DNA of 38,524 nucleotides from Hymenobacter sp. H14-R3. Lineage in GTDB: Bacteria; Bacteroidota; Bacteroidia; Cytophagales; Hymenobacteraceae. Below are positions 32,034-38,524 of the stretch, piece by piece. Location: contig NZ_JASITD010000031.1 in the NCBI RefSeq assembly GCF_030063445.1, positions 1 through 38,524 on the forward strand, written 5' to 3'. The position numbers were made by a program, and so were the translations under genes. The notes below the pieces were generated by a model that was not told the origin of the DNA, did no database searches, and saw only the letters and a program-made list of their open reading frames with translations. The number at the start of each line of letters is the position of its first letter. Position 1 is the first letter of the stretch.

Positions 32034-32086
32034 AACAAAAAAGAACATCATGCTTCGGCAAGCTCAGCATGATGTTCTTTTTTGTT
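32034..32086. terminator. Perfect 21-bp bidirectional terminator
   Basis: 32034-32054 and 32066-32086 are perfectly complementary with an 11-nt loop. The A/T-rich outer ends provide a T tract in both directions, fitting the convergent rfbC and murF. The core ATCATGCTTCGGCAAGCTCA looks like a REP motif. Confidence 0.88.
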
Positions 32087-32099
32087 GCTATACAGCAGC

Positions 32100-33389
32100 T
32101 TACAGTAGCGGCAGCAGCGTTTCCAGGCCCATGCCGCGCGAGCCTTTTAGCAGCACCAGCTGCGCGGCGGCTGGGTGCTGCGCCAGCCAGTCGGCGGCGG
32201 CAGCCTTGCTGGCGAAGTGCTGCGCGGCGGGCTGCGCGGCGGCGGCGGCCTGCATTAGTGGGCCGATGAGCAGGGCAGTATTTAGCCCCAGCTCAACTAG
32301 CAGCTCACCGATGGCCCGGTGCTCGGCGGCGGCGGTTGCGCCCAGCTCAAACATGTCGCCCAGTACGACCAGCTTGGGCGCCTCGGGCCGCTGGGCAAAG
32401 CTGCGCAGCGCGGCGGCCATGCTGCTGGGATTGGCGTTGTAGGCATCCAGAATCAAGTCGTTGCCGTGGGCGGTGCGCACCAGCTGCGAGCGGTTGTTTT
32501 GGGGGCTGTAGCCGGCCAGGGCGGTGGCCACCTGGGCGGCGGGCACCTCAAAGAATGCCCCCACGGCCGCCGCGGCGGCCATGTTGGGGAAGTTATATTC
32601 GCCGGTGAGCTGGGCGGCTACCTCGGTGCCGTCCCAGAGGCGCAGGTGCAGCTGCGGGCGGGCGGCCAGCAGGGTAGCGGGGTACGTGTCGTCCGGGCCG
32701 GGGTAGCTGACGCGCTGCGACACGGCGGCGGCCAGGGCCGGTAGCTTGGCATCGAGGCTGTTGACGAAAACGACTCCATCGTTAAAGTGCAGGTAATCAA
32801 ATAGTTCTCCTTTACCCAGTGCAATGCCTTCTTCGCCGCCAAAGCCCTCGAGATGGGCCTTGCCGATGTTGGTGATGAGGCCGTGCGTGGGGGCGGCCCA
32901 CTGGCAGTAATCCGCGATTTCGCCCCGGTGGTTGGCCCCCATCTCCACAATGGCTACCTCGTGCTCTTGCGGGCGCAGGCGCAGCAGTGTGAGCGGCACA
33001 CCAATGTGGTTGTTGAGATTGCCAATGGTGGCTAACACGTTGTATTTCTGGGCTAACACGACCGTCAGCAGCTCCTTAGTGGTGGTTTTGCCGTTGGAGC
33101 CGGTGACGGCCAGCACGGGGCCCTGGAAGTGGCGGCGGTGCTCCTGGGCCAGGCTTTGCAGGGCGGCCAGCGGGTCGGGGGCGTAGGTGTAGTGGGCGGG
33201 GTCCTGGGCGGCCAGGGTTTCGTCGTCTACCACGGCGTGGCGGGCCCCGGCGGCCAGCGCGCCCGCCGCAAAATCAGCTCCCCGAAAGCTGGGGCCGTTG
33301 AGGGCAAAAAACAGGGTGCCGGGCTGGGGCTGGCGCGAGTCGGTGCTCACCTGGCCCTGGGCGGCGAGGTAGTGGTCGTAGAGGGACAT
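32100..33389 (-). CDS. murF: UDP-MurNAc-tripeptide--D-Ala-D-Ala ligase
   Basis: A 429-aa Mur ligase that adds D-Ala-D-Ala to UDP-MurNAc-tripeptide, the last cytoplasmic peptidoglycan step. The N-terminal domain has STDSRQPQPGTLFFALNG and DFAAGALAAGARHAVVD. The ATP loop is VTGSNGKTTTKELL. NLNNHIGVPLTLLRL, VEMGANHRGEI, ITNIGKAHLEGFG and LDAYNANPSSMAAAL complete the family set. It appears monocistronic, not in a dcw cluster. Confidence 0.95.
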   Translation of the reverse strand: MSLYDHYLAAQGQVSTDSRQPQPGTLFFALNGPSFRGADFAAGALAAGARHAVVDDETLAAQDPAHYTYAPDPLAALQSLAQEHRRHFQGPVLAVTGSNGKTTTKELLTVVLAQKYNVLATIGNLNNHIGVPLTLLRLRPQEHEVAIVEMGANHRGEIADYCQWAAPTHGLITNIGKAHLEGFGGEEGIALGKGELFDYLHFNDGVVFVNSLDAKLPALAAAVSQRVSYPGPDDTYPATLLAARPQLHLRLWDGTEVAAQLTGEYNFPNMAAAAAVGAFFEVPAAQVATALAGYSPQNNRSQLVRTAHGNDLILDAYNANPSSMAAALRSFAQRPEAPKLVVLGDMFELGATAAAEHRAIGELLVELGLNTALLIGPLMQAAAAAQPAAQHFASKAAAADWLAQHPAAAQLVLLKGSRGMGLETLLPLL

Positions 33390-33426
33390 CTTTTTTCAAG
33401 TATCAATTAGCAGGTGGGCCCCGCGC

Positions 33427-33518
33427 TTGTCAGTGCGAGCACCGCGAAGCAAGCGCACTTGTGCAATATCCGCACGACTCGTTCGAGTGCGATTGCTTCG
33501 CGGTGCTCACAAGGACAA
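33427..33518. repeat. REP/MITE-like palindrome
   Basis: Left arm 33427-33459 and right arm 33486-33518 share TTGTC ends and the core GAGCACCGCGAAGCAA[G/T]CGCACT; 27 of 33 positions match, with the differences in one 5-base block and a single base. The loop is 26 nt. It sits in the divergent murF / FG-GAP gap. The motif resembles the GTCATTGCGAGC..GAAGCAATCGCAC repeats scattered in many Hymenobacter genomes (from memory, not searched). Confidence 0.7.
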
Positions 33519-33625
33519 CCGGGAAATGTGCATCACCAATCAGCTCGTGGCTCATTAGTAATTACGTGTGCAACTTACGGTCGGGCCGGCGTTGTTAGCG
33601 GGTACTGACTTTCCTGATTTGGCTT

Positions 33626-35968
33626 ATGCGGCGTTGTTTTCTCTTGATAATGTGCGGGTTGTGGGCGGCAATGGGCACGGCGCGGGCGCAAGCGCCGGGC
33701 ACGCAGTTTGGCTTCGCCTTTGGCAGCGTGGCCAAAATCGTGCAGGGCACCGACACGCTGACCCAGGCCTGGGCGGGCGGCCTCAACACGCCGCAGTTCA
33801 GCACTATTGACCTCAATGGCGACGGGCAGGCCGACCTCTACGCCTTCGACCGCCAAACGGCGCGCAGCTACACGTTCTTGAGCGTGGCGGGCCCCGGCGG
33901 CGCGGGCCGGCGCTGGCAGTATGCGCCCGAGTACGAGGCGCTTTTTCCGGGCGACCTGGCCAGCTGGGTGCTGCTGCGCGACTACGACTGCGACGGCCGC
34001 GCCGACCTGTTCACGTTTGCCAGCGGCGGCGACATTCGGGTGTTTCGCAACGTGGCCGACGCGGCGGGCCGGCCATTTTTTGTGCTGGCCAATAATCAGT
34101 TAAGGTTTCCCATCGGCAGCGGCGACCCCATCAACCTCAACATTGGCTCGTACAATACGCCCTCCATTCAGGATGTGAACGGCGATGGCAAGCTCGATAT
34201 CCTGACCTACGATTTTGTGGGCTCCACCGTGCTGGAATTGTACCTCAATACCAGCCCCGGCAGCTGCGGAGGCGTGGCCTCCTTCGCCCAAAGCTCCAAC
34301 TTCTGGGGCCAGCTGGTGGCCTGCGCCGACTGCGACTCCTACCAGCTGGCGGGCACCACCGCCTGCCAGGCCTACCGCCCGCTGCACAGCCTGGGCCACA
34401 ACGTGCTGCTCATCGACCTCAACGGCGATGGCAAGCTCGACCTGCTCGACGGGCGCGATAACTGCCCGCAGCTCACGCGGTTACTCAACACGGGCACCTC
34501 TACCACCGATGCGCAGCTGGTGGCCGGCGGGGCCAGCAGCGCGTTTCCGTCGGCGGCCGCGCCGGTGAATTTGCCAGTATTTCCGGCCCCCTACTCGTTC
34601 GATGCCGACTTCGATGGCGTGCCCGATCTGGTGGTAGCCCCCAACATGACCGACAACTCGCTCGACCGGGTAAGCATGCGGCGAAGCATCCGGCTGTATC
34701 GAAATGCGGCGGCCAGCGCCACGGCAGTGCCCAACTTTAACCTTTTGAATGACAGCTTTTTGCAGGGCGATATGCTCGATGTCAGCGAGGGCAGCGCGCC
34801 GGCCTTCGGCGACCTTGATGGCGATGGGCTGGCCGACATGCTGGTGGGCAACCAGGGCGACCTGGTGGGCGGCTACTACCGCGCCAGCATCTACTACTAC
34901 CGCAACGTGGGCACGGCCCGCCGCCCGGTGTTCCGGCTCGTTACCGACGACTACCTGGGCCTGGCCGCCGCGGCGGCCCGTACGCCGAGCGTCCGGTTTG
35001 AGAGCCTGCGCCCGGCCCTGGTCGACCTCAACCGCGACGGCGCACTCGACCTGGTGTACTCGGTGTACAACGGCACTACTAATCGGCTCAACTATCTCTT
35101 AAACAACTCATTATCCACGCAAGCAGCCAGCTTTAGCCCGGCACGGGCCAGCTACTTCAAGCCGCAGGGCGCGGCGGGTAGCGGCGTGCTACCGGCCCGG
35201 CAGGGCGACACGCCGTGCTTTTTTGATGTGGATGGCGACGGCTACGTAGACCTGCTGCTGGGTACCAACGACGTAACCGAGGCGGGCGGCAGCCTGCGCT
35301 ACTTCCGCAACCAGGGCCCGGCGGCGGGCGGCAACGTCGATAACCTATTTGTGCTGGCCAATGCCGACTACGGCCAGCTGCTCGACCAGGGTAGCCGGCC
35401 GCCTTACCTGGCCCCGGTGGTGGCCGACTTCAACGGCGATGGCCGCCCCGATTTGCTGACCCTCACGGGCCGCGGCACGGTAACTTTATACAGCGACCTG
35501 CGCAGCCAGAGTGGTACCTTCATTGGCAGCAACGAGCTGTTTTACAACACCTTCACCAGCCAGTATGAGCCCGCCCGGCTGGGCCAGGGCTACGTGCTGC
35601 GCTTTGCCGCCGCCGCCGCCGACCTCAACCAGGACGGCAGCCCCGAGCTCTACATCGGCACCGAAACCGGGGGCATCATCAGCTTCCTGGGTCGCAACAG
35701 CACGGTGCTGGCTGCCCGCTCTAGCGTGGCCAGCACGCTGGCCCTCAGCCTCTATCCCAACCCCGCCACCCAAACCGCCACCGCCGAAACCGCCCAGCCC
35801 ACCCGCCTGCGGCTGTTTGACCTGGCCGGCCGCCTGGTGCGAACTGAAAGCGGCCTGCTCCGCACGCACCGCCTCGACCTCAGCGGCCTGGCCCCCGGCC
35901 TCTACGTGGTGCAGGCCACCGCCGCCGATGGCACCAGCACCAGCCAGCGGCTAGCGGTAAGTGAGTAA
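33626..35968 (+). CDS. T9SS-secreted FG-GAP repeat protein
   Basis: A 780-aa exported protein with signal peptide (about 1-22, ending ARAQA). It carries at least seven FG-GAP/VCBS repeats with calcium-like DxDxDG loops: DLNGDGQADLYAFD, DYDCDGRADLFTF, DVNGDGKLDILTYD, DLNGDGKLDLLDG, DLDGDGLADMLVG, DVDGDGYVDLLLG and DFNGDGRPDLLTL. These probably form a beta-propeller. The last 80 residues are a type A T9SS sorting domain (SLYPNPATQTATAE, LRLFDLAGRLVR, LDLSGLAPGLYVV). It is expected on the cell surface or released; ligand unknown. The last residues VSE and the stop codon fall inside the palindrome at 35957. Confidence 0.9.
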   Translation: MRRCFLLIMCGLWAAMGTARAQAPGTQFGFAFGSVAKIVQGTDTLTQAWAGGLNTPQFSTIDLNGDGQADLYAFDRQTARSYTFLSVAGPGGAGRRWQYAPEYEALFPGDLASWVLLRDYDCDGRADLFTFASGGDIRVFRNVADAAGRPFFVLANNQLRFPIGSGDPINLNIGSYNTPSIQDVNGDGKLDILTYDFVGSTVLELYLNTSPGSCGGVASFAQSSNFWGQLVACADCDSYQLAGTTACQAYRPLHSLGHNVLLIDLNGDGKLDLLDGRDNCPQLTRLLNTGTSTTDAQLVAGGASSAFPSAAAPVNLPVFPAPYSFDADFDGVPDLVVAPNMTDNSLDRVSMRRSIRLYRNAAASATAVPNFNLLNDSFLQGDMLDVSEGSAPAFGDLDGDGLADMLVGNQGDLVGGYYRASIYYYRNVGTARRPVFRLVTDDYLGLAAAAARTPSVRFESLRPALVDLNRDGALDLVYSVYNGTTNRLNYLLNNSLSTQAASFSPARASYFKPQGAAGSGVLPARQGDTPCFFDVDGDGYVDLLLGTNDVTEAGGSLRYFRNQGPAAGGNVDNLFVLANADYGQLLDQGSRPPYLAPVVADFNGDGRPDLLTLTGRGTVTLYSDLRSQSGTFIGSNELFYNTFTSQYEPARLGQGYVLRFAAAAADLNQDGSPELYIGTETGGIISFLGRNSTVLAARSSVASTLALSLYPNPATQTATAETAQPTRLRLFDLAGRLVRTESGLLRTHRLDLSGLAPGLYVVQATAADGTSTSQRLAVSE

Positions 35969-36016
35969 GTTCTTGAAAAATAACACCTTACTCATTTACT
36001 CACCTACTCATTTACC
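35957..36016 (+). repeat. Palindrome of 8-bp units over the FG-GAP stop codon
   Basis: GTAAGTGAGTAAG (35957-35969; the TAA at 35966-35968 is the stop) pairs with CTTACTCATTTAC (35987-35999, one G-U pair) with a 17-nt loop. The right side continues as CTACTCAT TTACCGC to 36016, then the omega-amidase stop codon begins at 36022 on the other strand. It probably terminates both genes. Confidence 0.82.
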
Positions 36017-36019
36017 GCT

Positions 36020-36817
36020 TCAGCAGCTTGACAGTTCGAACTCATCCGCATCCTGCAAAAAGGGCATTTTTTCGCGGAAGGCTCGCAGGGGGGCGGCTTG
36101 TAGGGTATGGGTGAGCACAGTTTGCATGTTGCCGGCCTGGGCCACGTACTCGCCTTGCATGTCGAGCAGGGCCGAGTGGCCGGCGTAGTCGTGGCCCAGG
36201 CCGTCGGTGCCCAGGCGGTTGACGCCGGCCACGTAGGCCAGGTTTTCGATGCCGCGGGCGCGCAGCAGCGCCTTCCAGATTTCGGCCCGCGCCTGGGGCC
36301 AGTTGGCCACGTAGAGCAGTAGGTCGTAGGGGTCGTGCTGGTTGTTGCGGCTCCACACGGGGAAGCGCAAATCGTAGCAGATGAGCGGCCGGATGCGCCA
36401 GCCGCGCCACTCTTCCAGCAGCAGCCCGGTGCCGGCCGTGTACACCTCGTGCTCGCCGGCCAGCCGGAACAGGTGGCGCTTGTCGTAGCAGCTGTGCGTG
36501 CCGTCGGGGCGCACCCACAGCAGGCGGTTGTAGTAGTGGCCGGCATTCTGAGTGAGCACGCTGCCCGTCACCACGGCATCGTAGTGGGCGGCCTGCGCTT
36601 GCAGCCAGGCCAGGGTGGGGCCGGGGTACGCTTCGGCCTGGGCGGCAGCCTCCATGCTAAAGCCGGTGGTAAACATCTCGGGTAGCACAATGAGGTCGGT
36701 GAGGCCGGGGCCAGGCAGCGCCGAGGCCAGCAGGTCGGTGAGCTGCCCCAGGTTGGCTTCCGGGTTGTGCCAGTGCAGATTGGCCTGAACCAACGAAACA
36801 GTTAAATCTTTTTTCAT
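36020..36817 (-). CDS. Omega-amidase (YafV-type nitrilase)
   Basis: A 265-aa carbon-nitrogen hydrolase with the nitrilase triad: Glu47 (VLPEMFTTGF), Lys113 (CYDKRHLF) and Cys147 (LICYDLRFPVW). The motifs PEMFTTGFSM, KRHLFRLAGEH and YDLRFPVWSRN are specific to the omega-amidase branch (YafV/Nit2), which hydrolyses 2-oxoglutaramate to 2-oxoglutarate. The next gene upstream is a methionine aminotransferase that can use glutamine as donor and yields 2-oxoglutaramate, so the two probably act in sequence. Normal family length; TACATTGT lies upstream as a possible -7 element. Confidence 0.9.
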   Translation of the reverse strand: MKKDLTVSLVQANLHWHNPEANLGQLTDLLASALPGPGLTDLIVLPEMFTTGFSMEAAAQAEAYPGPTLAWLQAQAAHYDAVVTGSVLTQNAGHYYNRLLWVRPDGTHSCYDKRHLFRLAGEHEVYTAGTGLLLEEWRGWRIRPLICYDLRFPVWSRNNQHDPYDLLLYVANWPQARAEIWKALLRARGIENLAYVAGVNRLGTDGLGHDYAGHSALLDMQGEYVAQAGNMQTVLTHTLQAAPLRAFREKMPFLQDADEFELSSC

Positions 36818-36910
36818 AAATTACTCACAATGTACATCTTATAAAAAACAGGGAGCAGCTTGTCAAGTCAATTTAGCGTAGCTGCCCGGCCTGCCAAACA
36901 ACGTCTTTTC

Positions 36911-38080
36911 TCAAAGCTGAACTGGCACCTGGCCCAGGCAAGCCGCGGCTGCCCGCAGGGTAGCCGGGTTCTTGGCAAAGCAAAAACGAACTAGGCCAGC
37001 ATCGTAGCCATCGTGGTAAAAGGCCGACACCGGCACCACCGCCACTCCCCACGTACGAGCCAGTTCTTCGGCCAGATGTAGGTCGCCTTTGGCAGAGAGC
37101 CGCCCGTAGCTGGCCAGCTGAAAGTAGCCGCCGGGCACGGGCAGCAAGTCCCAGCCGGTGCTGGCCAGCAGGCCCGCAAACTCGTCGCGCTTGGCCTGGT
37201 AAAAGCCGGCCAGCCCGCGGGCATGTTCGTCGGTAGCGTCGGCCGCCAGCACATCGGCCAGCGCGTGCTGGGTGGGCGTGCTCACGGAAAAGGTCACGAA
37301 CTGGTGCACCCGGCGCAGTTCGGCGCTCAGGGCCGACGGGGCCAGGCAGTAGCCCACCTTCCAGCCGGTAGCGTGGTAGGTTTTGCCAAACGACGACAGC
37401 ACGAAGCTGCGCGCCCGCAGCGCCGGGTGCTGGCGCGCACTGCGCGGCGGCACCCCGTCGAACACCAGGTGCTCATACACTTCATCGGACAGCACCAGCA
37501 CGTCGGTGCCCGCCACGAGGGCGGCCAGCGCGTTCCAGTCGGCGGCGCTGAACACGGCCCCGCTGGGGTTGTGCGGCGAGTTGACCATAATGAGCCGCGT
37601 GCGCGGCGACAGGGCCGCCCGCACGGCGTCCCAATCGGGCCGGAAGCTGGGGGCCGGCAGGCGCACGTAGCGCGGCACGCCCCCTTGCAGCCGCACGGCC
37701 GGCCCGTAGAGGTCGTAGGCCGGCTCCAGAATGATGACCTCGTCGCCGGGCCGCACCACGGCCGCCAGCACCCCATACAGCGCCTCGGTGGCCCCAGCCG
37801 TGATGGTTACCTCGGTATCGGGGTCGGGCGCGGGCGCGTCGGCTTGCAGGCGGGCCACCTGCGCCGCCACGGCCTGGCGCAGGCGCGGCAGGCCCGGCAT
37901 GGGCGCGTATTGGTGGCCGCCGGGGGCCAGCGCGTGCCGGGCCAGCGCCTCGCGCAGGGCCAGCGGCGGGTCGTAGTCCGGAAAGCCCTGGGCCAGGTTG
38001 ATGGCCCCGGTTTGCTGGGCCAATAAAGTCATTTGCGAAAAGATGCTGATGCCCACATCGGGCAGCTTGGATTGCAGCAT
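36911..38080 (-). CDS. Methionine aminotransferase (YbdL-like)
   Basis: A 389-aa class I PLP aminotransferase. Signatures are SKLPDVGISIFSQMTLLAQQ (diagnostic of the YbdL / glutamine transaminase K group), GAINLAQGFPDYDPP, ITAGATEALYGVLAA, NSPHNPSGAVF, SDEVYEHLVFDG and the PLP lysine Lys233 in SFGKTYHATGWKVGY. It converts 4-methylthio-2-oxobutyrate to methionine, with glutamine or other amino donors. The omega-amidase lies 93 bp downstream on the same strand, forming a likely two-gene operon. Confidence 0.93.
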   Translation of the reverse strand: MLQSKLPDVGISIFSQMTLLAQQTGAINLAQGFPDYDPPLALREALARHALAPGGHQYAPMPGLPRLRQAVAAQVARLQADAPAPDPDTEVTITAGATEALYGVLAAVVRPGDEVIILEPAYDLYGPAVRLQGGVPRYVRLPAPSFRPDWDAVRAALSPRTRLIMVNSPHNPSGAVFSAADWNALAALVAGTDVLVLSDEVYEHLVFDGVPPRSARQHPALRARSFVLSSFGKTYHATGWKVGYCLAPSALSAELRRVHQFVTFSVSTPTQHALADVLAADATDEHARGLAGFYQAKRDEFAGLLASTGWDLLPVPGGYFQLASYGRLSAKGDLHLAEELARTWGVAVVPVSAFYHDGYDAGLVRFCFAKNPATLRAAAACLGQVPVQL

Positions 38081-38219
38081 GAAAAAACGAAAGAGCAGGG
38101 GAAAAGGAAATGATATTCAGCGTTGACGGGCCTTCCCCCATAACGGGGAATTGCTGGCCTGGCTAGTATTTTGGGGGAAAGTAACTATCCGCTCGATAGC
38201 AGGCGATTTTATTTTGCGC

Positions 38220-38524
38220 ATGGCCGTTATCTACCGCACATCTTTTATCCGGCTGCACCACGGCCCCGTTGGCGCGACCCTCCAAACCAAGTGGCTCGAC
38301 TTTGCTAATTCGGAGCAGCTGCGGGCCGCCCTCACCGAGGCCCTGCGCCTGGGCCGCCAGCACCCAGGGGCGCGGCCAGATTGGCAATAACACGCTCATG
38401 CGCATCACCCAGCCCGCCGACCAGGCGTGGATAAGCCAAGCCTGGTTTCTAGAGTTTGCCCGGCTGGATGTAACCCGCCTGGCCGTGGTAGTATCGCAGG
38501 ATGCCCTCAACCAGATATGCAAAG
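38220..38524 (+). pseudogene. Small hypothetical protein, frameshifted, runs off the end
   Basis: From ATG 38220 the frame reads MAVIYRTSFIRLHHGP and continues through ALTEALRLGRQHPGARPDWQ to a stop at 38388-38390. The +1-shifted frame continues GNNTLMRITQPADQAW, WFLEFARLDVTRLAVVVSQ and is open at the window end. Removing one G from the run GGGG (38367-38370) restores one continuous frame of about 100 aa. The product resembles small STAS/SpoIIAA-like proteins of Bacteroidota (a stretch on locally predicted sheets followed by WFxxFxxLxxxRxAVV). It is either a true frameshift or an assembly error. TATTTTG lies 3 nt before the ATG. Confidence 0.6.

Overview
This 38.5 kb window looks like chromosome of a high-GC member of the Bacteroidota, most likely Hymenobacter or a close relative in the Cytophagales. 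This is inferred from family content, not from a search. The signs are a type IX secretion C-terminal domain on an FG-GAP protein, a DUF5686 outer-membrane protein, a TonB-C energy-transducer-like protein, an HD-Pycsar-effector fusion, and promoters of the Bacteroidota form TAnnTTTG (clearest at tRNA-Gly, where a TTG lies 19 nt upstream of TAccTTTG).

Left edge (1-3110). A tyrosine recombinase points away from, and lies just 3' of, a tRNA-Leu(UAA). This is the usual end of an integrative element, whose body would lie off the left side of the window. Directly against the 5' end of that tRNA is a decayed HNH endonuclease gene. It carries three in-frame nonsense codons and is split by an 847-bp IS5-family element whose transposase needs a -1 frameshift. 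A tRNA-Gly(GCC) follows.

Centre-left (3360-19620). Mostly housekeeping and envelope genes: a fasciclin protein, a TonB-C protein, a lipoprotein, DUF2007, two short-chain dehydrogenases, a PA14-OmpA fusion, and an alpha/beta hydrolase whose nucleophile serine is replaced by glycine. Then comes a probable sugar-oxidation operon (SDR, gluconate-2-dehydrogenase subunit 3-like, GMC oxidoreductase, GH1-like glycosidase), followed by a GT-C-like membrane protein, a DUF5686 protein and a large lipoprotein.

Centre (19800-30060). A tRNA-Arg(CCU), an HD + Pycsar-effector (PycTM-like) membrane protein, a very large secreted metallophosphoesterase / kinase-like / BamA-like barrel protein, and a leftward cluster of cytochrome c, hflX, sixA and ppk.

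Right (30240-38524). A GT4 glycosyltransferase and rfbC (surface polysaccharide), murF, a T9SS-exported FG-GAP protein, an omega-amidase next to a methionine aminotransferase (a likely methionine-salvage pair), and a frameshifted small gene running off the end.

The most unusual theme is intergenic. Several palindromic elements, many built from an 8-bp unit RTGAGTRA, start exactly on stop codons or end 1-2 bp before start codons. A second hairpin family (TAAGCTTTAGCTTGCCG) overlaps two stop codons within one operon. In addition, a promoter-like TAnnTTTG motif sits only 3-5 nt before several start codons, which suggests leaderless transcripts.
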